A stretch of 64,000 bases of DNA from Kosakonia arachidis. Lineage in GTDB: Bacteria > Pseudomonadota > Gammaproteobacteria > Enterobacterales > Enterobacteriaceae. Shown in pieces: positions 8,863 through 18,928 of the stretch (within the stretch, counting starts at the first letter, position 1; each line of letters starts with the position of its first letter). A model generated the notes under the pieces. The model searched no databases. It was not told the origin of the DNA and saw only the letters and a list, made by a program, of their open reading frames with translations. Location of the stretch: the NCBI RefSeq assembly GCF_900116535.1, contig NZ_FPAU01000001.1:635687-699686 (forward strand), written 5' to 3'. The translations under genes were made by a program, and so were the position numbers.

Positions 8863-9579
8863 ATGGCGGCAAAATACATCACGATTGCGCGCGAGATTAA
8901 GCGACGCATTCTTAGCCAGCACTATGCTGCCAGCGCGCCGTTACCGGATCAATTTGCGCTGGCGGCAGAGTTTAATACCAGTCGGATGACCATCCAGCAG
9001 GCGATGCGCCAGCTGATTGTGGAGGGCCTGGTCTATACCCGCCAGGGGCAGGGTACGTTCATCCGCAAAAACTTTCTTCAGTTGTCGCGCTGGGATCTGC
9101 CCGGCAGTGACTATTTTGGTGCCACCAAAACCTGGGAGAGTGTTGGCGAGGTGACGAGTAAAATTATCCGCTTCGAACTGCGTTTTCCCAGTGAGAAAGA
9201 GCAGGCATCACTGTTGGTGGGGCCGGACGATCCGGTATACGACTTTATCCGTTTGCGCATGCTGGAAGGTGAGCCAATATCTCTGGAGTTCACGCTGATG
9301 CCGGTCAATCTGGTGCCGGGGCTGAATCGCGGGCATCTGGAAAGCTCCGTCTTTCGCTATGTGCAGGAAGAGTTGGCGCTGAAGATCATGGGTTCGTATC
9401 GCATTGTGCGCGCGCTGAAACCGTGGGCGGAGGATAAACAGTATTTGAACTGTGAAGAGACCGATCCAGTGCTGGAAGTGGAGCAGGTTATTTATCTGGA
9501 GGACGGCACGCCGCTGGAGTACGCCCACTGCCATTATCGCTATGATCACGGCGGGATAATTGTGGTCAATAACGGGTGA
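8863..9579 (+). CDS. GntR-family (HutC/UTRA) transcriptional repressor
   Basis: 238 residues with an N-terminal winged helix (about residues 5-70; FNTSRMTIQQAMRQLIVEGLVYTRQGQGTFI is split across the recognition helix and wing) and a UTRA ligand-binding domain (about 95-235; VYDFIRLRMLEGEPISLE). UTRA regulators of this type usually sense a phosphorylated sugar. As last gene of the cassette it probably represses its own operon through the palindromes at 6081 and 6103 and is released by a 6-phospho-glucoside. It starts 15 bases after the EIIC stop. Confidence 0.87.
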   Translation: MAAKYITIAREIKRRILSQHYAASAPLPDQFALAAEFNTSRMTIQQAMRQLIVEGLVYTRQGQGTFIRKNFLQLSRWDLPGSDYFGATKTWESVGEVTSKIIRFELRFPSEKEQASLLVGPDDPVYDFIRLRMLEGEPISLEFTLMPVNLVPGLNRGHLESSVFRYVQEELALKIMGSYRIVRALKPWAEDKQYLNCEETDPVLEVEQVIYLEDGTPLEYAHCHYRYDHGGIIVVNNG

Positions 9580-9620
9580 TTTTGCCGGATAGCGGCTTGA
9601 CCCTTAACCGGGCAGGCGCT

Positions 9621-9658
9621 TTTAATGCCCGGTAAGCGTAGCGCTACCGGGCATTAAA
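9621..9658. terminator. 14-bp stem hairpin (REP-like) between gntR and ybiS
   Basis: TTTAATGCCCGGTA at 9621-9634 pairs perfectly with 9645-9658 around a 10-base loop, with A and T runs on the two outer flanks. It separates two convergent genes and can end transcription from both. Its core matches the REP-like palindrome at 5885-5914. Confidence 0.65.
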
Positions 9659-9665
9659 CCGCTGA

Positions 9666-10586
9666 TTAGTTCAGACGTACCGGCATACCGGAGCGGTTCT
9701 GCACTGCCTGATCGACAATGTTCGAATCCACATCAGACTGGCTGGTGACGGCCTGTACCGCTTTGGTCAGCGCGATTGGCACGAGTTCGCCGCCGGTGAA
9801 CTGTGCTTCCGTGGTGGACAGCGGGTTGTGAACTTCGATATAGCGGCTGCCATCCGGTTCGGTGGTCGCTTTTACTGGCTCATCAATGAACTGTACACGG
9901 GTGCCGACCGGCACATTTTCGAACAGGAATTTGATGTCGTCGTTACGCAGACGCACACAGCCGTGGCTTACGCGCAGGCCGATACCAAAGTTGGCGTTGG
10001 TGCCGTGGATCGCATACAGACGGCCAACATAGAGTGCATACAGACCCATCGGGTTGTCAGGGCCTGCTGGAACCACTGCCGGCAGTGGTTGTCCTGCTGC
10101 AATGTATTCCTCGTGCATTTTCGCGGTCGGCGTCCATGTCGGACCGGCTTTCTTACGTTCAACTTTAGTGGTCCAGGCAATCGGGGTGTCTTTCCCGAGC
10201 TGGCCGATACCGATAGGCAGTACGATCACCGTATTGGTGCCTTTCGGGTAGTAGTAGAGACGCATTTCTGCGCTGTTGACGACGATGCCTTCGTGAACGG
10301 TATCCGGCAGGATCAACTGCTGCGGAACGTTCATTACCGTGCCACCTTTCGGCAGGTAGGCGTCGATGCCCGGGTTGGCTTCCAGCATATTGGACAGACC
10401 CATCTGATATTCAGAGGCGTAGTATTCCAGAGGCTGAGTATTGCCCTCCGGGATCGTAACGACCTGGTTCTGACCAACAAGACGGCTACCATCTGTCGGC
10501 AGTGGATAAGTTACAGCAGACGCGTTATTGCAAAATCCCACGACAGCGAAAGCTGCCGCGAAAAGAGTTTTTATTTTCATGTTCAT
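9666..10586 (-). CDS. ybiS: L,D-transpeptidase YbiS (LdtB), Lpp-peptidoglycan linker
   Basis: Periplasmic L,D-transpeptidase that attaches Braun lipoprotein to peptidoglycan. 306 residues, as in E. coli. A signal peptide ([24 protein letters not shown]) precedes a LysM-like region and a YkuD domain with the catalytic [10 protein letters not shown] and SHGCVRLRN motifs, whose Cys is the nucleophile. Start chosen at 10586 to match the known MNMK terminus; an in-frame ATG seven codons upstream exists. Divergent from ybiT as in E. coli. Confidence 0.95.
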   Translation of the reverse strand: MNMKIKTLFAAAFAVVGFCNNASAVTYPLPTDGSRLVGQNQVVTIPEGNTQPLEYYASEYQMGLSNMLEANPGIDAYLPKGGTVMNVPQQLILPDTVHEGIVVNSAEMRLYYYPKGTNTVIVLPIGIGQLGKDTPIAWTTKVERKKAGPTWTPTAKMHEEYIAAGQPLPAVVPAGPDNPMGLYALYVGRLYAIHGTNANFGIGLRVSHGCVRLRNDDIKFLFENVPVGTRVQFIDEPVKATTEPDGSRYIEVHNPLSTTEAQFTGGELVPIALTKAVQAVTSQSDVDSNIVDQAVQNRSGMPVRLN

Positions 10587-10793
10587 TTTGTGCGAGATTT
10601 TTGCCACACAGGCCGTTGAGTTGAGAATGCAGGAAGCGGATTATATGTGCATTCCGGCTTTCAGGGAATTCAGATGTGTACGAAATCACACTTTTTTCCT
10701 TTTGCTTGCATTTTAGTGGTCTGACAGCGGGCAGGAAACTCCTTCGGAATTGTGGCATAATAGGGTGTTTGTCACATATTTCAGGATACCTCT

Positions 10794-12386
10794 GTGTTAG
10801 TCACCAGCAACGTCACCATGCAATTCGGCAGCAAGCCGCTGTTCGAAAATATTTCCGTCAAATTCGGCGGCGGCAACCGTTATGGCCTGATCGGCGCTAA
10901 CGGGAGCGGAAAATCCACCTTTATGAAGATCCTTGGCGGTGATTTAGAACCGACGCTGGGGAACGTCTCTCTCGATCCCAACGAGCGTATCGGTAAGCTG
11001 CGCCAGGATCAGTTTGCCTTTGAAACGTTCAGCGTGCTCGACACGGTGATCATGGGCCACGCAGAACTGTGGGAAGTGAAACAGGAACGCGATCGCATCT
11101 ACGGCCTGGCTGAGATGAGCGAAGAGGATGGCTATAAAGTGGCCGATCTCGAAGTGCAGTACGGCGAAATGGACGGCTACTCCGCTGAAGCGCGCGCGGG
11201 CGAACTGCTGCTCGGTGTTGGCATTCCTGTGGAACAGCACTACGGCCCGATGAGCGAAGTGGCGCCAGGCTGGAAACTGCGTGTGCTGCTGGCGCAGGCG
11301 CTGTTCGCTAACCCGGATATTCTGCTACTCGATGAACCGACCAACAACCTGGACATCGATACCATTCGCTGGCTGGAGCAGGTGCTAAACGAGCGTGACA
11401 GCACCATGATCATCATTTCGCACGACCGTCACTTCCTCAATATGGTGTGTACCCACATGGCGGATCTCGACTACGGCGAGCTGCGCGTTTACCCGGGTAA
11501 CTATGATGAGTACATGACGGCGGCAACGCAGGTGCGCGAACGTCTGCTGGCGGATAACGCCAAGAAGAAAGCGCAAATCGCCGAGTTGCAATCCTTTGTC
11601 AGCCGCTTTAGCGCCAATGCCTCTAAATCTCGCCAGGCAACCTCCCGCGCCCGTCAGATTGATAAGATCAAACTGGATGAGGTGAAGGCTTCCAGCCGTC
11701 AGAACCCGTTTATTCGCTTCGAGCAGGACAAGAAACTGTTCCGTAATGCGCTCGAAGTGGAGCAACTGACCAAGGGCTTTGATAACGGCCCGCTGTTTAA
11801 AAACCTCAATCTGCTACTGGAAGTGGGCGAGAAGGTGGCGGTGCTCGGTACTAACGGCGTGGGGAAATCCACTCTGCTGAAAACGCTGGTCGGCGATCTG
11901 CAAGCGGATAACGGGACGGTGAAATGGTCTGAAAATGCCAGCATCGGTTATTACGCGCAAGATCATGCCGCAGACTTTGATAACGATCTGACCGTGTTCG
12001 ACTGGATGAGCCAGTGGAAACAGGAAGGCGATGATGAGCAGGCGGTGCGTAGTATTCTCGGTCGTTTGTTGTTCAGTCAGGACGATATTAAGAAACCGGC
12101 GAAGGTACTTTCCGGTGGTGAGAAGGGCCGTATGCTGTTCGGTAAGTTGATGATGGAAAAACCAAATATCCTGGTGATGGACGAACCGACCAACCACCTT
12201 GATATGGAATCCATCGAGTCGCTGAACATGGCGCTGGAGATGTATCAGGGCACACTGATCTTCGTTTCTCACGACCGTGAATTCGTAAGCTCGCTGGCAA
12301 CCCGCGTGATTGAGATTACGCCGCAGCGCGTGGTGGATTTCACCGGGAACTATGAAGATTATTTGCGCAGTCAGGGCATCGAGTAA
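10794..12386 (+). CDS. ybiT: ABC-F ATPase YbiT
   Basis: Soluble ABC-F protein of the EttA/Uup/YheS group, thought to act at the ribosome. 530 residues with two ATPase cassettes: Walker [10 protein letters not shown] and GTNGVGKST, Walker [12 protein letters not shown] and [11 protein letters not shown], joined by the basic interdomain linker ([16 protein letters not shown]). No membrane segments. Start is GTG at 10794 with AGGA 7 bases upstream, giving the [12 protein letters not shown] terminus seen in E. coli. Confidence 0.95.
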   Translation: MLVTSNVTMQFGSKPLFENISVKFGGGNRYGLIGANGSGKSTFMKILGGDLEPTLGNVSLDPNERIGKLRQDQFAFETFSVLDTVIMGHAELWEVKQERDRIYGLAEMSEEDGYKVADLEVQYGEMDGYSAEARAGELLLGVGIPVEQHYGPMSEVAPGWKLRVLLAQALFANPDILLLDEPTNNLDIDTIRWLEQVLNERDSTMIIISHDRHFLNMVCTHMADLDYGELRVYPGNYDEYMTAATQVRERLLADNAKKKAQIAELQSFVSRFSANASKSRQATSRARQIDKIKLDEVKASSRQNPFIRFEQDKKLFRNALEVEQLTKGFDNGPLFKNLNLLLEVGEKVAVLGTNGVGKSTLLKTLVGDLQADNGTVKWSENASIGYYAQDHAADFDNDLTVFDWMSQWKQEGDDEQAVRSILGRLLFSQDDIKKPAKVLSGGEKGRMLFGKLMMEKPNILVMDEPTNHLDMESIESLNMALEMYQGTLIFVSHDREFVSSLATRVIEITPQRVVDFTGNYEDYLRSQGIE

Positions 12387-12431
12387 ATTTACCGTCGTCT
12401 TTCGCGGCGCAGGTGTGTTGGCTGCACTTTC

Positions 12432-12470
12432 GTACCCCGGTCACTTACTTCAGTAAGCTCCCGGGGATAC
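12432..12470. repeat. Intergenic compound hairpin after ybiT
   Basis: CCCCGG..ACTTACT pairs with AGTAAG..CCGGGG, followed by a TTGCCGCCTTCCTGCAA stretch. I recognise this as a recurrent enterobacterial intergenic element, but cannot name the family with certainty. It may also end ybiT transcription. Confidence 0.45.
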
Positions 12471-12527
12471 TCAGGTTTGCCGCCTTCCTGCAATGCGAAA
12501 TACTGAGGTAAATGATGATGCTTATAG

Positions 12528-12561
12528 GCCGGATTAGCACAGTGAAACTGCATCATCCGGC
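12528..12561. repeat. REP-like palindrome between ybiT and the GH31 gene
   Basis: GCCGGAT at 12528-12534 and ATCCGGC at 12555-12561 flank a 20-base loop, the general form of enterobacterial REP sequences, between convergent genes. Confidence 0.55.
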
Positions 12562-12566
12562 TTCTT

Positions 12567-14933
12567 TTAACTCAACATCCACTCCGTCGCTGCCACACCA
12601 TTGATCAGCAACTGGCGTTTATTTCCCGCAGGCAGCGTCACTTTCAGCGTCTGCCAGGCCGGGCGGTAATCACCGCGGGTGTGCACCTGTAAATCCACGG
12701 TGCTGCCGCTGCAAACCATTTCCCACTCAAGCCACAGCGCATTGCCGTCTTTATATCCCCAGGACTCGCCATCATCTTCGAACAGCAGACCGTGGGAGCG
12801 CCCCGTACCTTTTAGCGGGAACAGTTTCAGCTCGCGGGTGTTATCCGCTTTGGCATCCACATGCGAGATGCGCTCGCTCATCGGTAATCCGGCACCGGCA
12901 CGCACCAGCAACGGCAGGGTTTCCAGCGGTGCATCCAGCGCCACCCACTGGCCTGGCGCATACCAGGTGCCGCTGTAAAAGTCATACCAGCCGCTGTCGT
13001 TGGCCGGTAACCACACGCGGCGTTCACGCTGGCCAGCTTCAACCACGCTGGCGACAAGAATATCGCGGCCGAGCAGGAAGTCGTCACACTCTTCAAACGT
13101 CTGTGGGTCATGCTCATGGTCGAGGAACGTCGGGCGCAGTATCGGCTCATCGTCGGCGTGTGCCTGCCACAGCAGCGTGTAGAGATAGGGCAACAGGCGG
13201 TAGCGCAACTCAATGGCGCTGCGGATCGCCGGCGTAATTGCCGGGTACATCCACGGTTCGTTTACCGTGCAATCGTCGTTCCAGGAGTGGATGGTAAAAC
13301 GCGGATGCATTACGCCGTTTTGTACCCAACGAACGAACAGTTCCGCATCCGGTTTATCGCCGGAGAAACCGCCAACATCGTGACCGACGTTATACAACCC
13401 GGAAAGGCTCATGCCAACGCCCATACGCGTGTTATAACGCAGCGTATCCCAGTTGGTTCGGTTATCACCGCTCCAGGTCTGCACATACCGTTGCATCCCG
13501 GCGCAGCCGGAACGGGAGATCAGATACGGACGTTTCTGCGGCGCAAAACGCTGCTGCGCTTCCATCGAGGCGCGCATCATCAGTAACGGCATCACCGGGC
13601 GAATATGTTTGATGGCGATTTCGCGGCCAAAACCCTGACAGCGTGCTTCGCCGTCCCACACTTCGAATTCATTATTATCGTTCCAGGTGGAATCAATTCC
13701 CATCTCCAGCAGTTGTGTCGTTACACCGTCCTGCCACCAGGCAACGGTCTGCGGGTTAGTAAAATCAAGATGGGAACCTTCGTCATCCCAGAAGCTTGAA
13801 CGCTCCGGTGCGTCGCATTCCGAATCGCGAATAAACAGGCCTTTCTCCGCCACTTCGTTATAGCGCGGATGATCCTGCAACAGGCAAGGTTTGATATTCG
13901 CTGCCAGCTTCAGCCCGGCATCGTGAAACGCCTGGCTCATCACTTTCGGCTGCGGCACTTTGTCGTAGTTCCAGTTAAAGACATAGCGCTTACCGTTAAT
14001 CGAGGTATAACCAGACGAGAGCTGGAACGAATCGCACGGAATCGCATGTTCTTCGCACAGGCGAATAAAGTTCATCAGCTGATTTTGCGCATCGGGTGCA
14101 TCGGTGTAATGCATGGTCGAGCCACTGTAACCGAGGCTCCATTTCGGCCCAAACAGGGTTTTTCCGGTCAGGCGGACAAACGCTTTGGTTACATCGAGCG
14201 CGCGTGCGCCCGTAAAAATGTAGTAATCGATATCACCGGCTTCGGCCTGCCAGCGGCGGTAAGCGGTGTGGTAGTTATCGATTTCATTGCCCAGATCCAG
14301 CCAGCAACTACTGAGGTTGTCATAAAACAAGCCGTAGCTGATATCGTCCCTGCGCGTCAGGGTAAAGGGAATATGCTTGTACAGCGGATCGGTGCTGGCG
14401 GCGTTATATCCCATCGCATCAAGGTTACGCATTTCATAGCGCAGGCCGTTACGTTGCAGGTTGCCCGCTTTTTCGCCGAGACCGTAAAAGCGCTCCTCTT
14501 TTTTGCGGCTAAGATAGTGCGCTACGCCGTCACCGTGCGCGTTCACCAGATAGGCGCTGGTAGGCCGATCGCCTGCCAGCCACTGCCACTTACCCGCGTC
14601 ATCGCGGTAGTGCCACTCCAGCCACAGCGGCTGATGAACCGTCACGCGTAACTGTGCGCTTTCCATTACCAGCGTGTTGGCCTGCTGTGTCAGTGTCCAG
14701 GCGGGCAGGGTGAAACCCGACACATCGTCGCGCGAGCGGCCTTCCCACGGCACATCTTCACGCGGCGCGATACTCCAGGTTCTGTCCAGCGCCAGTTCGC
14801 CTTTGTGTTTCAACAGTACGCGAAACAGACGCTCTTCCAGCACATACAGGCACAAGGTGTGTTGCCCGTCCACCAGCAACTCAACGTGGTGAGCCGCCTG
14901 TTTTTGTAACGTCCAGTTCTTCAGTGTTTTCAT
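12567..14933 (-). CDS. GH31 alpha-glycosidase (alpha-glucosidase type)
   Basis: Cytoplasmic family 31 glycosidase of 788 residues with no signal peptide. An N-terminal beta-sandwich is followed by a TIM barrel holding the nucleophile motif DSTWNDNNEFEVW (about residue 415) and the acid/base region SGDNRTNWDTLRYN, and then C-terminal beta domains. It is most like alpha-glucosidases acting on maltose/isomaltose-type or modified glucosides; linkage specificity cannot be told. It lies 15 bp downstream of a co-directional MFS transporter, so import and hydrolysis appear coupled, with the divergent LacI gene as likely regulator. Not part of the K-12 backbone. Confidence 0.85.
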   Translation of the reverse strand: MKTLKNWTLQKQAAHHVELLVDGQHTLCLYVLEERLFRVLLKHKGELALDRTWSIAPREDVPWEGRSRDDVSGFTLPAWTLTQQANTLVMESAQLRVTVHQPLWLEWHYRDDAGKWQWLAGDRPTSAYLVNAHGDGVAHYLSRKKEERFYGLGEKAGNLQRNGLRYEMRNLDAMGYNAASTDPLYKHIPFTLTRRDDISYGLFYDNLSSCWLDLGNEIDNYHTAYRRWQAEAGDIDYYIFTGARALDVTKAFVRLTGKTLFGPKWSLGYSGSTMHYTDAPDAQNQLMNFIRLCEEHAIPCDSFQLSSGYTSINGKRYVFNWNYDKVPQPKVMSQAFHDAGLKLAANIKPCLLQDHPRYNEVAEKGLFIRDSECDAPERSSFWDDEGSHLDFTNPQTVAWWQDGVTTQLLEMGIDSTWNDNNEFEVWDGEARCQGFGREIAIKHIRPVMPLLMMRASMEAQQRFAPQKRPYLISRSGCAGMQRYVQTWSGDNRTNWDTLRYNTRMGVGMSLSGLYNVGHDVGGFSGDKPDAELFVRWVQNGVMHPRFTIHSWNDDCTVNEPWMYPAITPAIRSAIELRYRLLPYLYTLLWQAHADDEPILRPTFLDHEHDPQTFEECDDFLLGRDILVASVVEAGQRERRVWLPANDSGWYDFYSGTWYAPGQWVALDAPLETLPLLVRAGAGLPMSERISHVDAKADNTRELKLFPLKGTGRSHGLLFEDDGESWGYKDGNALWLEWEMVCSGSTVDLQVHTRGDYRPAWQTLKVTLPAGNKRQLLINGVAATEWMLS

Positions 14934-14948
14934 TTCAACGATCCATAA

Positions 14949-16250
14949 TCAGGCGCGTTTAGCGCGACGTTCAGCAATAAATGACACCAGGAACAGAGCG
15001 CCAATCAGGTCAAAGAAACCCATGGCAATAAACAGCGGATTGAAGCCAATCTTGTCGGCAGTGACACCGATCAACAGTGAAAAGAGAAAGCTGGCGATCC
15101 ACGCCGCCGATCCGCGCATGCCGTTTACCGTCGCCATCTGTCCTTTATCGAAAGACTCGACCACCAGCGCACTCAACATGCAGGAGATGATCTGGTGACC
15201 AAAACCGCCAATCGAAATCAACACAATAGTGATGTACGGATCGCGAGTGATGGCGACCACGGCCAGTGAAATCATCAGGAATGCGCCGGTCACGGAGCTG
15301 GCCACCACCGAATTAACGCGGGTGCAGCCAAACCAGCGGGTATAGAGTTTGGTCAGATAACCGCTCGCCACGCTGCCGAGGTCAGCGGCGAGGAACGGGA
15401 GCCAGGCGAACATCGCAATTTGCTTCAGATCCATGCCGTACTCTTTCGCCAGATAGAGCGGCACCCAGAAACTCAGCACAGCCCACGCGGGCTCCGCCAT
15501 AAAAGCGGGAATGGCGATACCGTAAAAGCGTTTGTTTTTCGATACGGTTTTCAGCGCGGTGAGGAAGGGGAGTTTCACCGCCGGTGGTTCGTGATCCTGC
15601 TGAATAAAGGCCAGTTCGTCCTTGCCCAGGTTCGGGTGTTTATCCGGATTATGGTAAAACGCCCACCACAATATCACCCACACCAGCGCCAGTACGCCGG
15701 TAAACATAAACGCGCCTTGCCAGCCAAACGAGGCATGAGCGAAGTAGATAATCGGCGGTGCCAGCATCGCGCCAATTGAGAAGCCGACGCCCGCCCAGCC
15801 CGCAGCAACGGGCCGCTCCGTTTTCGGGAACCATTCGCCGATGGTTTTGGCGTTGGCGGGTGTTGCTGCAGCTTCCGATGCGCCCATGGTAAAACGCAGG
15901 ATCGCCAGATGCACCCAGTTGGCCGCACCAGCGTGGAAGATACAGGCCAGCGCCCAGATAATGGCGCACACCATAAAGCCGACTTTCAGGCCGATGACAT
16001 CAATCAGCCAGCCGCACAGCGGCTGGAAAAGGGTGTAAGCGAGCTGAAAGGCACCGACAATCCAGGAGTACTGTTCGGTGGTGATGCCGAGGCTGCTTTT
16101 CAGCTCCGGCGCCAGAATTCCCAGCGAGTTACGGGTGATGTAGTTCACCGTCACGCCGAATAAAAACAGCACCAGCATCCACCAGCGTAATTTTTTCACT
16201 ATTCGGCGGCTCTTGCTGGCCGCCATTTCGTTGTTGATTCCCTGGCTCAT
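14949..16250 (-). CDS. MFS transporter, ExuT-like anion:cation symporter family
   Basis: 433 residues and about 12 hydrophobic segments. The sequence NYITRNSLGILAPELKSSLGITTEQYSWIVGAFQLAYT in TM1-TM2 and GEWFPKTERPVAAGW after TM4 are typical of the hexuronate/glucarate transporter (ACS) family. With a GH31 enzyme downstream, it probably imports an acidic or otherwise modified disaccharide rather than a plain hexuronate; this is inference. First gene of the minus-strand pair, transcribed from the region shared with the LacI gene. Confidence 0.83.
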   Translation of the reverse strand: MSQGINNEMAASKSRRIVKKLRWWMLVLFLFGVTVNYITRNSLGILAPELKSSLGITTEQYSWIVGAFQLAYTLFQPLCGWLIDVIGLKVGFMVCAIIWALACIFHAGAANWVHLAILRFTMGASEAAATPANAKTIGEWFPKTERPVAAGWAGVGFSIGAMLAPPIIYFAHASFGWQGAFMFTGVLALVWVILWWAFYHNPDKHPNLGKDELAFIQQDHEPPAVKLPFLTALKTVSKNKRFYGIAIPAFMAEPAWAVLSFWVPLYLAKEYGMDLKQIAMFAWLPFLAADLGSVASGYLTKLYTRWFGCTRVNSVVASSVTGAFLMISLAVVAITRDPYITIVLISIGGFGHQIISCMLSALVVESFDKGQMATVNGMRGSAAWIASFLFSLLIGVTADKIGFNPLFIAMGFFDLIGALFLVSFIAERRAKRA

Positions 16251-16356
16251 TCTTTTCTCCGCACATCGTTTTGTAGGGAAGTCGGGGCGAGCCTTACGGA
16301 TGTGTTAAACCGAAGTCGCTCGCCAGAAGATTTTTTTCGTTTTTGCCATCAAACCG

Positions 16357-16382
16357 CATACAACTAGTATGGAAGTTGTATG
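16357..16382. promoter_or_regulatory. Inverted repeat, likely LacI-family operator
   Basis: CATACAACT at 16357-16365 and AGTTGTATG at 16374-16382 are perfect complements with an 8-base spacer, in the divergent promoter region between the MFS gene and the LacI regulator. The inner CATACAACTAGTATG forms a second overlapping palindrome. Likely bound by the product of 16547-17620. Confidence 0.6.
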
Positions 16383-16546
16383 ACAGGTTTACGTTAGGTG
16401 AGAAAAATGCTTAGCCATAGTGGATTTTGTGCAAGGATTCTCATCAATTGCGGGAAACATGCGGCAAACTCTTTTTTAGCCCATGAATAGCAGGGTTTGT
16501 GGCTCATGAAAATTTTCTCATTCAGCAAATGGAGCGAGATCACAGA

Positions 16547-17620
16547 ATGGATAAAAAGCTGAAAATCAGTGAAATTGCCCGTCGTACAAACCTGTCTGCC
16601 AGTACCGTTTCCCGGGTATTGGCCGGTAAAGCGAACACCAGCGAGCGGGCACGCAGGGCGGTGCTTGCATGCGCCCGTGAATTGGGCGTAATGGAGGGCA
16701 TTGCTGCCGGGCGTCTGTTGCTGAATAACCTGATAGTCTTTGCGCCGCAGCGCGCTTTTGATGAGCGGTCCGACATCTTTTATTACCGCGTGATCCAGAG
16801 CATCAACAAAGCACTCGATTCTCACGAAGTGCGGCTGCGCTACTGTGCGCTGGAGGAGTTAGACAGCGACGCCAGTACGTTTCTTGACAGGATACAGTCT
16901 GCAGAAACGCAAGCAGCGATCCTGCTCGGCATCGACGATCCACATATTCACGATCTGGCAGCGGAAAGCGGCAAACCCTGCGTGCTGATCAACTGTCGCG
17001 ATGGGCGGATGTGCCTACCGTCGATTGCGCCGGATCACCGCACCATTGGTGAATTTGCCGCACGCTATCTGTTTGATATGGGCCACCGGGACGTGGTCAC
17101 TGTTATGTGCCTGCGCCGCTACACGATGGATCTGCGCCTGGCGGGCATCAAAGATGCCTGGCTACATGACAATTTGCGTTTTAACAGCAAGCGCAATTTG
17201 ATCACGGTGCCCAGTTTCAGCGCCCGCGAAGCGCAACTGCGGGTGGGTGAATGGCTGGATGACCCGGCGCATAATATGCCGCCCACGGCGTTTCTTGTTG
17301 GTGGGGATTTTATGGCGGAAGGCACGGTGCGGGCATTGCAGCAGCACGGTTTGCGCGTGCCGCAGGATGTCTCAGTGATGAGTATTGATGCTTTTAACCT
17401 GGCGGCGATTCAGGATGTCCCGCTGACGGCGGTGCATGTTCCGCGTGATGAGCTGGGTGTTGAAGCGGTGCACCTGTTACAGCAGCGCTTGATCCGCCCG
17501 CAGGCGGCAGTCGGTTCGCTGCTGTTGAACGGCACGCTGGCGGTGCGGGAATCTGTACGGCGGATACGTTCGGGGCAGCAACGCACCACCGTTGAATGGC
17601 AGGGGTTATACGATGCTTAA
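16547..17620 (+). CDS. LacI-family transcriptional regulator
   Basis: 357 residues: N-terminal LacI helix-turn-helix (ISEIARRTNLSASTVSRVLAG, split over two helices, with hinge region following) and a periplasmic-binding-protein-like effector domain (from about residue 60; DFMAEGTVRALQQHG and SVMSIDAFN). It is divergent from the MFS/GH31 pair and probably represses it. Start at 16547 (MDKKLK) is the family-like terminus; in-frame ATGs at 16499 and 16529 would add 16 or 6 residues. Its end overlaps the convergent ybiU gene by 4 bases. Confidence 0.86.
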   Translation: MDKKLKISEIARRTNLSASTVSRVLAGKANTSERARRAVLACARELGVMEGIAAGRLLLNNLIVFAPQRAFDERSDIFYYRVIQSINKALDSHEVRLRYCALEELDSDASTFLDRIQSAETQAAILLGIDDPHIHDLAAESGKPCVLINCRDGRMCLPSIAPDHRTIGEFAARYLFDMGHRDVVTVMCLRRYTMDLRLAGIKDAWLHDNLRFNSKRNLITVPSFSAREAQLRVGEWLDDPAHNMPPTAFLVGGDFMAEGTVRALQQHGLRVPQDVSVMSIDAFNLAAIQDVPLTAVHVPRDELGVEAVHLLQQRLIRPQAAVGSLLLNGTLAVRESVRRIRSGQQRTTVEWQGLYDA

Positions 17621-18876
17621 ACGTCGATACCCAGCGCGCGTTTACCGTGCGGATTCAGATCATCAAGCGTAAAGCGGCCTGTCCAGTCGCTTTCGTAGTT
17701 CTCGCGCGGGAAATCCCCCGGCGATACGCCTTGCTCGAGAGCCACTTTCACCTTGCGGGCATAGGCAAGGTTCTTCTCGCAGAGCGGCGCAGCGGGAATA
17801 TACATCACGTTTCCCCAGCCCTGCTGATTTTCCACCGGGGCGACCGAGTGGATAACATCGCAGTGCCACCACACGGAATCGCCCGCGTCCAGCGCCGGTA
17901 TGCTGCTCAGCGCCTCAATCAGTAGCGGGTGCCACTTTTCTGAAACGGGAAGAACGCGGCCCGGCGCGACGCCACATAATTCCTCTTCCGGTACATCATC
18001 AAGCAGTGGACGCAACAGGATATACGCCATTGCTTCCGGGATCGGCACCACATGTAGCAATCCCTGCTCGGGGATCATGTCTGACAGCGCCGTCCAGCCC
18101 TGGAAGGTACGAAACACTGAGCATTTAGTGGTGTTATCTACCGTATACTCTTCCACCTCGGTGCGATGCGCAGCATCCCACGGATCGTATTCTTCCAGTT
18201 TGCCGTTAAACACGTTGGCGAACACGCGCTGGTAAGCGGGCAGTAACCAGCGCTCCAGCGCACCGGAATCGGTATGCGCGCCGAGCCCTTTCGAGGTCGT
18301 TCCTGGCGGGCGGCGGCGGATGCGGTCCGGATAGATCACGCTGACGTCCGGGTCGAACCACTGGCGGCCCTGGCTTTCAAAACGCCACAGACGATTAAGG
18401 AAAGATTGAACCGCCGCCATTTCATTGCTCTGCCGCGCCTGCATTTGCGCCTGCGACCAGTAAATCGGGTAGATTTCCGGCCGTGACGCTTCCAGCGTGC
18501 CGAAGAAGCTGTCGCCCGGGCCTTTATAGCGATCGTCAAAATGGTTAGCGTCGAGGTAATCCAGCATTGCGCGATCCCAGCCTAGCGCCCGATCGCGCGG
18601 GAAATGGCCTTTGATCACCACGCAGCCCCGCTGCTTAATCAGCGCCCGCTGTGCATCGCTAACGCGGCCCTGTGCGACATCGGCATAAGGGATTTGTGGC
18701 CAGACAGATTCGCCACGTGCTTGCAGCGCTTTGATCTCCGTGACGCGGGCGGCAATCTGCTGGCTCAGGTGGTTAAAGACGCTTTGTACGTCGCCGATCT
18801 GCGCGCGCAGTGCCTGTTTCATCTGACGAATCGATGCGTTGTGATCGGCAGGCAAGGTCTCGCTGGTAAATGTCAT
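17617..18876 (-). CDS. ybiU: YbiU, DUF1479 Fe(II)/2-oxoglutarate-type oxygenase homologue
   Basis: 419 residues (E. coli YbiU is about the same). DUF1479 proteins have a cupin-like jelly roll related to 2-oxoglutarate-dependent dioxygenases. A metal-binding HxD is visible in LGAHTDSGAL and a distal His in CDVIHSVAPVENQQ. The reaction is not known. Conserved order ybiU-ybiV-ybiW. Its 5' region holds a TTTCAT..GAAA motif and phased AAGTT repeats. Start ATG at 18876 preceded by GAGAGG. Confidence 0.9.
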   Translation of the reverse strand: MTFTSETLPADHNASIRQMKQALRAQIGDVQSVFNHLSQQIAARVTEIKALQARGESVWPQIPYADVAQGRVSDAQRALIKQRGCVVIKGHFPRDRALGWDRAMLDYLDANHFDDRYKGPGDSFFGTLEASRPEIYPIYWSQAQMQARQSNEMAAVQSFLNRLWRFESQGRQWFDPDVSVIYPDRIRRRPPGTTSKGLGAHTDSGALERWLLPAYQRVFANVFNGKLEEYDPWDAAHRTEVEEYTVDNTTKCSVFRTFQGWTALSDMIPEQGLLHVVPIPEAMAYILLRPLLDDVPEEELCGVAPGRVLPVSEKWHPLLIEALSSIPALDAGDSVWWHCDVIHSVAPVENQQGWGNVMYIPAAPLCEKNLAYARKVKVALEQGVSPGDFPRENYESDWTGRFTLDDLNPHGKRALGIDV

Positions 18877-18889
18877 GTGAACCTCTCAA

Positions 18890-18903
18890 CTTTCATTCGA
18901 AAG
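18890..18903. promoter_or_regulatory. Operator-like motif CTTTCATTCGAAAG before ybiU
   Basis: Matches the CTTTCATATGAAAG core at 23426-23439 in 12 of 14 bases and is itself nearly palindromic. It lies 14 bases before the ybiU start, where a repressor would block initiation. Confidence 0.5.
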
Positions 18904-18928
18904 AAATTAAACTTACAAGTGATAATCT

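Noticed and set aside
13869-14651. Long plus-strand frames opposite the GH31 gene, and similar ones opposite ybiW, moeA, ybiS and others.
   Set aside because: They are antisense shadows caused by GC-rich codon use; the opposite strands encode complete known proteins.
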